Made by a program: the position numbers and the translations under genes
NCBI GenBank assembly: GCA_019054805.1
Contig: JAHQIY010000023.1
Location: 868,001-932,000, forward strand
Direction: 5' to 3'
Source: Brachionus manjavacas
Taxonomy: Eukaryota > Rotifera > Eurotatoria > Ploima > Brachionidae
DNA length: 64,000 nucleotides
The notes under the pieces: generated by a model
Seen by the model: the letters and a program-made list of their open reading frames with translations, nothing else
What the model was told of the DNA's origin: nothing
Databases searched by the model: none
In this document: piece by piece, positions 54,680 through 64,000 of the stretch
Numbering within the stretch: the stretch's first letter is position 1
Layout: every line of letters begins with the position of its first letter

Positions 54680-54914
54680 TCAAAAATTATCAAAAAATTC
54701 AGGTAGTTTAAATTCAGTATTCTTGCCTCTTATCCTTTTGTTAGACTTTTGCAAGCAATTTTGATATGGAAATGATTCCGCATCATTAAGAGTTTCGTCT
54801 TCAGGATTGAGTAAAACGGTTTCACTTGATTCGGTCTGATCGACGGATTGCAAAAAAATGTTCACTTTTATCAATGAAAACTTCAAGTCATTTACTATTT
54901 GAATGAGTTCTTAA
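54680..54914 (-). CDS. Possible terminal exon of an unknown minus-strand gene
   Basis: From an acceptor-like AAATTAAG at about 54915-54922, the frame reads ELIQIVNDLKFSLIKVNIFL, QSVDQTESSETVLLNPEDET, LNDAESFPYQNC and ends KLPEFFDNF before TGA. The acidic, varied composition suggests coding. The ATG at 54886 may be internal. No domain recognised and no upstream exon identified. Confidence 0.35.
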
Positions 54915-54922
54915 TTTGTTGT

Positions 54923-55960
54923 CAATTAAAAAAAAATTGGGCTTTTAAGATTTTAGTTGCAATTTATTTAATAAAAGTTGTAAATTTAATAAATTTTTTA
55001 TTTTTTCATTGATTTAATTATTTTAATATGTTCGAAAAAAAAAAAGAGATAAAAATATATAATTTTTGTTGATAAGTTTGTGGTAAATTTTACTAAATTT
55101 ATTGTGTTCGATACTGGCAGCCTTTTTAAATGGCATTAAAATATCAAACGTGATAATTGAATGCTGTTTTTAATCCTCAGTCGATTTCAAATTATGCCAT
55201 TTTATAATATAATCAAAAGCAAATCTAAATTAAATTTATTTTAGACTTTTAAAAATAATTTATTTAATATTCACTGGACATATTTTAGCAAAAATAATTT
55301 TTTTTTTAATCTTGTACATGTTTAATTTTTTTTTATTAATTTAGCTTTTATTAACTCTTTACTGTTACTTAACTATTGTCCATATTTTAGTATAAAGAAA
55401 ATTTATTTTCGTATACTTTATTTAACTTAATCAAACAAAACAGTTTTGACATTTAAATTAAATCGATAATTTTGAATTTTGAAAAGAAAAATCATGTGAA
55501 ACATTTTCTGGAAAATAATTTTTTTTTCACAAAGTAAGAATTACTTTGGTCAATTTGTTTTATTTGGATTTTTTTCATAATTTAAAAATTTGATATTAAA
55601 AGTAAAGTCTTGAAATATTTTTGAATGATCTAGCAATTTTAAATGGGGTAACAACTTGAACGCAAAACAAATATTAATTTTTCTATGCAAAAAATATTGT
55701 CATTTACAATATAATATAAATTAGCATCATAAATCAAGCATCTTTAACTGGATTTTTTATATTTTTCTTTTTTTTCTAATAATAATTTTCTTTTTGTCTG
55801 TTGATTTAAATATTCTCAAGAAAATCAATAGTGTTATTTTCAAGATTTGGTTTGAACACAAAATCAACTCAAAATCTAACTTTTTTGATTACCAGTATAA
55901 GAAGCAAAAAAATGGTATTTTTACAATTTTTCAATTCATTATCTAATCACATTTTTTAAG
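54923..55960. other. AT-rich region before the PCBD exons
   Basis: The PCBD start codon must lie here or farther left in a short first exon. No candidate can be singled out. No repeats matched. Confidence 0.3.
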
Positions 55961-56326
55961 AGTGCTATTTGTCGTGACAAGTTAGATGACTCTCAACGCG
56001 AAGCATTGGTAAAACCCTTGTTGGAAAAAGGATGGACGGTTGCTCCCAATAGAGATGCCTTATACAAAGAGTTTTTGTTCAAAAATTTTAATCAAGCTTT
56101 TGGCTTCATGACTCAAATTGCTCTTTTAGCAGAAAAATATGACCATCATCCGGAATGGTTTAATGTTTACAACAAGGTAAACTAATTTTTTTTGTAATTT
56201 TGATTGATATATTTTAAATTCTGATTAAAGGTACAAATTACACTTAGTACGCACACTTGTAATGGAATCAGTGAATTGGATACAAAAATGGCTTCATTTG
56301 CCGAGTCAATTTCGAAAAAAAATTGA
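55961..56326 (+). CDS. PCBD: Pterin-4a-carbinolamine dehydratase (last two exons)
   Basis: Dehydrates 4a-hydroxytetrahydrobiopterin to recycle the cofactor of aromatic amino-acid hydroxylases; in animals it also serves as HNF1 dimerisation cofactor. Exons 55961-56176 and 56231-56326 (54-bp intron, phase 0) encode about 103 residues; human PCBD1 is 104. Blocks: [39 protein letters not shown], the active-site [15 protein letters not shown] with the two catalytic histidines, and [15 protein letters not shown]. The first exon begins at an AG with no in-frame ATG, so a small upstream exon with the start is missing. AATAAA at 56373-56378. Confidence 0.93.
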
Positions 56327-56652
56327 ATTTTAAAACTAAATAGTTATCTATTTTAAATAATTTCAGCTTAAAAATAAACATTCTTTTTTTTGAAACGAAA
56401 TTTTATTTTATTCTTAAAAAAACTCAATTTTGTTTTTTTTTTAAAGAAGAATCCATCAGTCTCAGACACAATTTCTCGACTGATAAGTCGGATTCGTCTT
56501 TAACTAATAAAGAAAATAAATAATAAGAACAAAGATATCTTAATAATAAGAACAAAGATATTTATTAGATTTCGAATTAAATTTTAAAAGCAAATCAAAC
56601 TTTAAAAATAAAAATCTAAAAAAAATTTTTATCTGAAGAAATTAAAATGTAC
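56327..56652. other. PCBD 3' flank
   Basis: Holds the PCBD poly(A) signal and AT-rich sequence with a short direct repeat (AAGAACAAAGATATCTTAAT near 56525-56560). No gene. Confidence 0.35.
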
Positions 56653-57246
56653 AGTACTGATTTGTTCCAGTGGTTTTACAAAATTTTAGTAAATTTAAAG
56701 GAATTCCAGTAATTTTACGTAGAATTTCATAAAACAAAAAAGGCCAATAAATCCAAAGTTTTGAAATTTTTACAATTTTTTTGTTTTTTTTTTAATTAAT
56801 AGAAAATTTTAAACAAAATAATCAAATTTTTTATTGATTTTAGTGAAAAATAGTAAATAAAAGTGAAGAATAATTTAAATTAAGTTTTTTTATTATCGAA
56901 ATTATTAGAGGAAAAATGTATTTGACGCATTAAAAAAAAAATTTAATAAAGTAAGTTAACTTTTAAAAAAAAATTATAGCAAAAAAAAAACATAGCTTAA
57001 TCAATATTCATAACTTGATCAACTCGACAAAATGATCTACTGCTGTTACTTAAGCTATTTCAGATAATGGAGCCACTTCAGATACTTGAGCCTCTAATAA
57101 CCTTATTTTTTTATGCGTTGGTTTAATTTTTTATGCGTCAAAACCCCTCGTTCATTATTAGATACATAAATTTTAGTGATTTGACCAGCCGCCATATTTT
57201 TCCATTTCAATTTTAGTAAAACCACTGGAAAAAATCAGTTCTGTAT
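56653..57246. mobile_element. TA-flanked MITE, CAGTACTG family
   Basis: The left end CAGTACTGATTTGTTCCAGT follows TA. The right end is the complement of CAGAACTGATTTTTTCCAGT and is followed by TA. The arms continue GGTTTTACAAAATTTTAG versus GGTTTTACTAAAATT. The TA target duplication points to a Tc1/mariner-type mechanism. The interior is AT-rich and non-coding. Confidence 0.85.
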
Positions 57247-58225
57247 TAAAAAAATTAAATGATGCTAAAATCGTTTTTTTTTAAATTTTTTATTTTATAA
57301 TTTTCTTTAAAATAGACCGTTTTCATTCGAAGACTTCATAAATATATTTGTGAACTTGAAAAAAAAATTTTAAAATAAATTTTAAAACAAAATATTTAAT
57401 TGATTATTAAATAAATTCTTATTTTATTTTATTAATGGCCCAATGCATGATTCTTTTTTTTCAAATTTGATTAAAATTTTAAAAATTAGATTGTACAAGA
57501 TCTTAATTTTAGACTAATTCACTTGAGTAATATATTATTTATTTATATTTTTAATTTTTTTCTTTCAGGAGAAGTAAAAATAAAAATTTTATAAATAATA
57601 AAATAAAAGAATATAAAATTATTTTTCTACCACTGCAAAATCATTTTATTATTATCTGAAAAGTTTATTTTAAGTGCTGATATAATTTTACCTCTTGCAT
57701 TAGATCTATTCTTGGCTAAAATATTTCAATGCTTTCTAATTGATGTAAAAATTTCTTACAATACGGAACTAAAAACAAATGAAGAAAAAGAGAATTTTAG
57801 GGTACCTCTTGGGGTACCAAGTCGTAATAAAGCATCAAAATCAACAAATAATGTAACTGAAGCAAAAAGAACCTCGCGTTAAAGAATGGCGATTCCAATA
57901 TTGCAAAAATTAAAATAGTTGCTTAATTTTTTAGATATGGAAAAGTTAATTACTTAAATTCTTTTTTACTTTGCCACTTCTAAAATGAATCCCAATGAAT
58001 TGACAAAACAACGCAAAATTAAATTTCCAACCAGCAAGAAACAAAAGGGGAATACCAAAAAAGAACTAGAATTTCTTGTATTTTTATTTTTTTCTTTATT
58101 TGTACCAAGCACAAACTGCTTCAGAATAAAATATAAAAAAAAATTTAGTTAAATAACATTAAATTAAAAAAAATTAAAAAGATGAATTATAATAAATTAT
58201 AAGAAAAACTAAAAAGTAAAAAAAT
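57247..58225. other. AT-rich intergenic region
   Basis: No supported genes. 58095-58145 has a LINE-tail-like AAACTGCTTCAGAATAAAAT. The rest is simple AT-rich sequence. Confidence 0.3.
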
Positions 58226-58229
58226 ATTT

Positions 58230-58510
58230 TAATTCGAGGCCTTAAAAAGAGCTTGCAATAATCGAAAAGAGTCAAGGAAAACTTATTGAATTTAATTCAG
58301 TTTCTAACAATGTGGGCCTCTTTAGACTAGACTTAAAAGTATGGCATCTATTTTTTAATTGATTGACTGTTGAAGCTTCAATAACTTCCGATGGTAAATA
58401 ATTCCATTAATTAATTACTTTATTGGTAAATGTTCCCACTGATTTTCTGTGCAGGTTCAGTTTGGAACAGAGAGTTACATGGCGCAGGAGGCATCGACCA
58501 ACTTACCTGA
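58230..58510 (-). mobile_element. CR1-type LINE C-terminal relic
   Basis: Minus strand, broken frames: TNKVIN.WN.LPSEVIEAST, VNQLKNR and FKSSLKRPTLLETELNSISF. This is the usual LINE C-terminus (TNRV..WN.LP..VV....N.FK). No RT motifs left. Confidence 0.7.
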
Positions 58511-58641
58511 TTAATTAATGGATTTTCAAAAAAGAATATTCAAAATTTTTACAAGTAAAAAAAATTATTCTTTTATTAAGGGAATTTAATCAAATTTTTA
58601 CAGATTTAATAGAGCTTAAAAAATAAAAATAAATTTTTTTC

Positions 58642-59031
58642 CTAAAAACGCATGGTCTAAAAGCATTATTAAGGGGTTTATGGCCGCATCAAACTCTGAA
58701 ATTCTTAATTTAACGCGTCTTAGCCTTGAGTTTAAGACAATAAATAAAAGGATTGTTTTTTTATTAAGCATTTGGTGCAGCACCAAGAATTAAAAAAAAT
58801 ATAAAAGAAAAATTAATTTTTTATTATTTCAATTTTTTTAATTTTTTTTGTCTTAAACTCAAGTCTTAATGACGCATTAAATTAAGAATTTCAGAGTTTG
58901 ACGCGGCCCTAAACCCGTGATAATACTATTAGACCATGCGTTTTTAATCAAAAATGTTTTGACATGAGCGACTTTGGTGCTTGGTCCAAAAGCGTGTCTT
59001 AATTTTTGGTACAGCAAAATCGAACGAGGGA
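58642..59031. mobile_element. Palindromic MITE, copy 2 (left-truncated)
   Basis: AACGCATGGTCTAA near 58647 to GTTTAAGACAA is mirrored by GTCTTAAACTC to TTAGACCATGCGTT near 58951. The right end runs on to GGTCCAAAAGCGTGTCTTAA and CGAACGAGGGA, matching the complement of the left end of copy 1 (1476). So the left about 80 bp are missing here. Confidence 0.8.
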
Positions 59032-59229
59032 AAAAGATAAATTTTTAACTTGAATTCAAAATTATTAAAGTCTTGGATGAATTAAGAAATAAAAAAAATA
59101 CTTGTTTTTTATTTTTTTTTATTTAAAAATGAAACATTTTAACGATTTTTCATATTATTTGATTAAAAAAAATTAGATTTTGAGCTAAGTCAAATATTAA
59201 AAAATCATTAAAAATTCTCAAACACAAAG

Positions 59230-60280
59230 TTGTATTATTATTATTATTATTATCAAATTATCTACAACGGGTTTAACCGCGAAACTAAGTACTATCGTAC
59301 TTAGCTATCGCAGATTTCAATATGGGGCTACTCGATTTGTAAAAAAATTATGCCTTGCTGGACATGACTTGGCAGCTTGTCTGTATAGCCTATCAAGGCT
59401 TCTTGTTGAACCTTCTGGTCCTGTTGAGAATGAGCTTGGAGGTAGAGCAATTGGAACCACTCGATCCTGTTTAACTTTTTTTCAAGTTTAAAAAATTTTA
59501 TTAAGGCACCTCTAATCAGTTCAAGGCTAATCAGTTCTAATACTTTAGGCCTTTCTTCATGACTTTGGTTTCGGATAGATGGTACAAGCTCTATTTTGGA
59601 CTTTTTTTAAGTCACTTAATATCATGCTTTTTGAATGGACTCCAAGCCACTGATCCATACTCTAATATTGGTCTAACAAATGAGGTGAAGAGTAAACTAA
59701 ATGTTCTAGTATCCCAATTCGTAAACGAATTCTTAAGTTTTCCAAGAATAAAATTTGCTCTATGAATTATACTCGATATATGGTTGTCCAATTTCAAATT
59801 ATCTTGTAGAATAACACCTAAATCTCGTTTTGAGTCTGATTTATTTATTTAAATTTTAGTTTGGGATGGAATCCCAGGTTGTTTTGAATGGAACTTAGTC
59901 CTCCCTTTCAACCACTTGCTTGAAATTACATCTTAAAAAAAAAAAAAAATCGTTATAGAAAAAAGAATATTTGGTTAATTTAGTTTTTTAAAAAAGCCAA
60001 AATTGCTATCATGTACTCGAATTAAAAATTAAAAAATTTAGAAAATAGAAAGGATTAAAAGTTCTGAGTCTGAGTTTTCGATTAAATACAAATTATCTTC
60101 GATTTCAAAAGAATAGAAGAGTTCTTGATAGAAATTTTTGTTCCCAACGTGCACTACTTGGCATTTGTTTGAGTTTAAGTCCATCTTCCAACGCCTAGTC
60201 CACTCATGTACCTTCCTTAAACTTATATTACCTAAAGAATTTGAAAATTTCATCTTAATATTAATCAAAAGAAAATGCTT
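59230..60280 (-). mobile_element. CR1-type LINE 3' part with (ATA)n tail
   Basis: Minus strand: RKVHEWTRRWKMDLNSNKCQ and VVHVGNKNFYQELF (60038-60268), then LDNHISSIIHRANFILGKLK, SFTNWDTRTFSLLFTSFVRP and ILEYGSVAWSPF (59612-59797), then a decayed C-terminus. Ends in a trinucleotide repeat at 59235-59256 (TAT on plus). Different from the 20402 family in sequence but the same architecture. Confidence 0.85.
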
Positions 60281-61004
60281 AAGATTTGAATGCTAGATAG
60301 TTTTATTTTATTTATATTTTTATCTTTTTCGATCTCTTTCAGATTGAAAAATAAATGAAAAAGTTGCTACACGTTTAAGTACAGTTCTCGAAAGAAATAA
60401 TTAAAAGATAGCTTTTAAAAAAAAAGAAAAAGTTTTGTTAATTAAATGTATGTCTATGACTTGACTATTTATTAATTAAGTGTTTTATTTTTCGAAGTTG
60501 ATAATTCTCTTTAACACCGACTCTGTAAAGATGTTATTTTTTTGAAGGAATTTTCCAAAGTTAAGTTTTTTTACTTTCAAACAGCTACGCTTAAAGTGTT
60601 AGTAAGTAAGCTAATTTTTTTCATACTGGGATTTTATAAAACAAAAATATTAAAAAAAAAGATTCGATTTTCAGCCAAATTCATGCAAAATGTATTTCAT
60701 TTATTTTATTGTGGATTAAAAAAAAATTTCAAAAATTTATATTCTTTTAATAACAAATAACAAATGTTAAACATGAAAAAAAAAGCAGCTAACCATTAGT
60801 TAAGTAAACCAGATACTACTGTAATAGTATAAAGAGCAGTAGTAGTTTTGATAGAAGAGAAAAATAATAATGATCGAAATGATTGATTAAGTAAAAGGTC
60901 GGCATAAAGTTTCATTTTTTATTTTTCTAAAAAAACAAAGACAAAAAAACTAGAAATTTTTTCATCGTTTTCAATGAACCTTTAGAAACGTGCTAAAATT
61001 ATTT
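60281..61004. other. Region downstream of importin-5
   Basis: AT-rich. The complement of AATAAA at 60918-60923 is a likely poly(A) signal for the minus-strand gene. The 72-codon frame at 60542-60760 is low in complexity. Confidence 0.35.
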
Positions 61005-64000
61005 TCATGTGCTCATGGTGAGCAATTTGTGCAAACACTCTTTTTGATCTGGACTTAGTATGCTCACACAGGCTTGCATCATCGGTCCATTTGACTAAAA
61101 AATAAAAATTTAAAAATAAAATTTTCTCTTTCAACTACAGTGCTTAAATAAAACGACCAAAATTGGCTAATTTACATCATTTTTAGTAAAATTACATAAT
61201 CTAACGTGAACATTAGTTATAAGACATGTGTAATTTTACAAAAAAAAACGTAAGTTTTCATTAAAATACATAAATTTTAGTGAACCGAAGATTTTTGGTA
61301 AAAAAACCAAAAACTGGTTTTTTTTCAAAATTTTTAATTAACATTTTTATGATAAAAATTCAGCTTTTTTCACCTTTTCTTGTAAAATTTTACTTAAAAT
61401 TACACATTTTTTGTTAAAATTTGGTCAAATCCTACTCATCAAAGTAAAATTCCAAATAGACTTGAAATCAAAAAATTTTTTAAACAAAAATTATTCTTAT
61501 CAATAAATTTTAATCATTAATAAGATTTTTTTTCTATTGAGATGCTAAAGCACGGTATTATCTGGTGGCAAAACAAAGTCTCTCAAAACTTTTTTAATTT
61601 TAAGCCTTTTTGAATAATTTTGAATTTTACTTTGAAGAGTTAGATTTTCATTACCAAATTTACACAAGAAAAGGTAAAGAATGTTGAATTTTTTTTTATA
61701 AAAATATTAATTAAAGTTTTTGAAAAAACTCAGGTTTTGATTTTTTTATCTTCTTTTTATTTGGCCGTAAGCATTTTGGAACGGTTCTTTAAAAGTTACG
61801 TATTTTTATGAAACGTTACGTTATTTTTTGGAAAATTACATATCCTTGCCGACCAATGTTCATGTAAGATTACGTAAGCTTGCGGGGTTGTGAAGTTCAT
61901 TTCAATTCGATCGTTTCAATTCAGAAAAACTTGAATAACTTTTTTACTAAAAGAGATAATTTAGTTCTGTAAAATGCTCAATCGTTAAGCAACTTTGCTT
62001 AATCCAAAAATATTTGTCTGCAAAAACTCTGCAATGTAATTGCACACTTGATTGGAATACTTTTTAATGGGGTGCAAAATGCAGAAAATTGAAGAGTATT
62101 TTGCAGACATATTTGAATGCATTAAGCAAATTTGCTTATAATTAAGCATTTTACAGAACTGAATTATCTCTTTTAGTAAAAAAGTTATTCAAGTTTTTCT
62201 GAATTGAAATGATCGAATTGAAACGAACTTCACAACCCCTAAGCTTGCAAAAAATAATGTAAAAATAATGTAAAAAATAATGTAAAATAATGTAAAATAA
62301 TGTAAAAATAATGTAAAAAATAATGTAAAATAATGTAAAATAATGTAAAAATAATGTAAAATAATGTAAAATAATGTAATTTAGCCAATTCGTGGATTTT
62401 TACTGAAGCACTGAAGATTAAATTTTATTAAAAAAAAAAGTTGTATTTCTTACCTGTACATGCTTGCATATGTTGATCATGCGCTTGGCCACTATGTTCT
62501 CCATGTCGATTCCCTCTCTTAGAATGCAATCAACTATAACTTGAATTATTCGTGGTATATTACAATGGTTGACTCCGAGCACAATTTCGCTGTTGGCTTC
62601 GACTTGGTCGCACAAAAATCCATAGGTGTGCGGGGTTTCCTCGGTGTCGTCATTGACCGGCAGCCAAGAGAACCAAGTTGGCAACAATTGGTCGACACTT
62701 ATGGCCGAGCTGTTGTATTTCATTATTTTTGTGACTGCACTGATGGCATTTTCGGTCGCTTGGACATTTTCGACCGATCTGCTGTCGCGGTCGTTTATCA
62801 CTTGAATTAGAAACGGAATGGCGGAGGCGCACGCCTGGGCATACTGTGCGCCGCCGTGCATGGCCATGACGCCGCAGCCGTAGCTGGCAGCTTGTCGAAT
62901 CTCTGGCGCTTCGTCGACCAGCGACTCAATTAGTCTTTTCAAAAAGTGTTTCTGGTAGCCAATGGACGCCTCGCCGCAAAACTCGATCACATCGTCCCAC
63001 ACACACAAGGCCCATTGACGATCCGTGAACGGTCTTTCGGGCGCCATCAACGCATCATAGTGCGGCACCAGCTGATTGAACGCCATGGAAAAGTCACTTT
63101 TGTACACTTTGAACAGCGAGTGTATGACGTCGCTTATTTTGGACAGGATCAATGCGTCAAAGTCGTCCTCGTCGAGCAGCTGGTCCTCGGTCTCGTCGTC
63201 GTAGTCCTCGTCGCGTCTCATCTCGAGCCGTTGCTGCTGCTTGGTAAAGTGTTCGCTCAGGTATTTGTTCAGCACTTTGATCACTGTCTCAACCTGGTCC
63301 TGGTTCAGAGCTCTGGTCGACATGAACTCGACGCATTTGGCAAAGGAGCGCATCAGCTCGGCCAGCACTTCCTGCTCGGGCTCCGAGTCAATCGCCTTGA
63401 TCAAGTCATTGCAAATGTAGTTCCACATTTCGCACACGTACTGCTCGCCTCTGATTTTGGCACACTCGAGCAAATGTGGCATGCTCTCGGCAGCTGCCGT
63501 TCTGACGCCATCGTGGAAATAAAATTTGAACAATGGCACCATTAATTTGGTCACTTCTTCGGTGTATTGTGCAAAGCCTTCCTTGAGCTCTTTGGCGTAG
63601 CAAACCAGCATTGAGCACGCAGTTGCTTTTTCCTCCAGGCCAGTGGTCTTGATGCCAAAACTTTGCTGGTCGCCAATTGTAACAAATTGCCAGTCCTCCT
63701 CGTCCGATATCTCCTTCACTTCTTCCTCGTCGACGACAGCAATCTCGGGCTTAAAGCTGGCTGTCTTGAGCACCGGCGCCATCACCACCGGCAAGTACTT
63801 CTCAAAGTCCTTGCCCATTATTTTGCACATGCGCGCCCACGAGCTAATCATGTAGCTAATCTGGGGATCCTCGTCCTCCAAATTGTCGAAATTGGTCTGC
63901 GTTTGCAGCAATGTTTCCATGACATCTTGGCAATCTTGCAAGAACTTCTGCTTGCCAACGGCCAGACCGATCAAGCTGATGCACTCGATGGTCTTGCCGC
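61005..64000 (-). CDS. IPO5: Importin-5 (karyopherin beta-3), C-terminal part
   Basis: HEAT-repeat nuclear import receptor, partial at the right edge. Exons: 62454 to beyond 64000, then the last exon 61005-61094, joined in phase 0 (CKHVQ|SNGPMM). The long exon starts KTIECISLIGLAVGK and holds DEDPQISYMISSWARMCKI, DQQSFGIKTTGLEEK, MLVCYAKELKEGF, FYFHDGVRTAAAESMPHLLE, the acidic RRDEDYDDETEDQLLDEDD, WALCVWDDVIEFCG, IRQAASYGCGVMAMHGG and ENVQATENAISAVTKIMKY, all as in animal importin-5. The last exon SILSPDQKECLHKLLTMST matches the family end (LSPEQQ...). The big exon is much richer in G+C than anything else here. The single intron (1359 bp) is almost wholly a transposon. An antisense 199-codon ORF over it is a shadow. 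Confidence 0.97.
61884..62239. mobile_element. Mutator-like MITE, perfect 9-bp target duplication
   Basis: 356 bp, nearly palindromic; GGGGTTGTGAAGTTCATTTC at the left, complement GAACTTCACAACCCC at the right. Flanked exactly by TAAGCTTGC at 61875-61883 and 62240-62248. Same family as 15952-16308. Core GTCTGCAAAAACTCTGCAAT and GTTCTGTAAAATGCT. No ORF. Confidence 0.95.
62249..62380. repeat. AATGTAAAAT minisatellite with higher-order periodicity
   Basis: Twelve AATGT repeats with successive spacings 11, 12, 10, 10, 11, 12, 10, 10, 11, 10, 10 bp. The 11-12-10-10 block is a 43-bp higher-order unit present twice plus a partial. It lies at the inner side of the right arm of the surrounding MITE, whose left arm has only one comparable motif. 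Confidence 0.9.

Larger units (their letters stand above)
61138..62413. mobile_element. TA-type MITE (CAGTGCTT ends) filling the importin-5 intron
   Basis: The left end CAGTGCTTAAATAAAACGAC follows TA. The right end is the complement of CAGTGCTTCAGTAAAAATCC and is followed by AA. Arms share ATTGGCTAATTTACAT and, further in, ACGTGAACATTAGT... versus ACATGAACATTGGT.... The element leaves only 43 and 40 bp of intron outside it. The right arm holds a minisatellite (62249-62380) and a nested Mutator-like MITE (61884-62239). Confidence 0.8.

Noticed and set aside
62249..62380. CRISPR-like array
   Set aside because: Units are 10-12 bp with no spacers; it is a minisatellite in a eukaryotic intron.
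62946..63545. 199-codon plus-strand ORF over importin-5
   Set aside because: It is exactly antisense to a conserved GC-rich coding exon; open antisense frames are expected there and the product resembles nothing.

Overview
This is a strongly AT-rich window from an animal nuclear genome. Genes are split by spliceosomal introns, use the standard genetic code, and sit in dense transposon debris. Gene content is metazoan: GSK3, single-pass receptor guanylate cyclases, importin-5, TRAPPC4, ECHS1, COQ5, BUD23 and pterin dehydratase. The AT content, minimal introns of about 45-62 bp and abundant small DNA transposons would fit a monogonont rotifer such as Brachionus, but that is inference and no species-specific marker was seen.

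Layout. 1-3.5 kb: AT-rich satellite and LINE/MITE debris. 4.7-5.45 kb: first half of a GSK3 kinase gene (minus strand; the rest lies off the left edge or is missing). 8-17 kb: transposon graveyard (LINEs of at least three kinds, Mutator-like MITEs, a Tc1 element nested in a MITE), plus the last two exons of an unrecognised gene at 13.4 kb. 17.8-28.4 kb and 32.0-40.7 kb: two tandem receptor guanylate cyclase genes (minus strand), here fully exon-mapped with consistent phases (1199 and 1021 aa). Their large introns are filled with LINE, hAT, SINE and MITE copies. 43.0-44.7 kb: ECHS1 and TRAPPC4, both intronless, same strand, 158 bp apart. 46-50 kb: fold-back repeat, Tc1 and CR1 relics. 50.3-52.85 kb: COQ5 and BUD23, same strand, 151 bp apart. 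53.7-56.3 kb: two unassigned terminal exons and PCBD. 56.6-60.3 kb: MITEs and CR1-type LINE relics. 61.0-64 kb: 3' part of importin-5 (minus strand), cut by the right edge.

Main points. (1) The cyclase-domain exons of the two receptor genes match over 486 bp with two mismatches, while neighbouring exons, introns and intron positions have diverged; this looks like recent gene conversion. (2) Introns are bimodal: most are 45-62 bp, and the mapped giant ones are short introns invaded by transposons. (3) Several insertions can be read precisely from target-site duplications: 9 bp for Mutator-like MITEs, 8 bp for hAT-like MITEs, TA for a CAGTACTG family. One hAT-like MITE carries a perfect 115-bp inverted copy of the very LINE it sits in. 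Nothing in the window suggests a prokaryotic system, CRISPR array or operon machinery.
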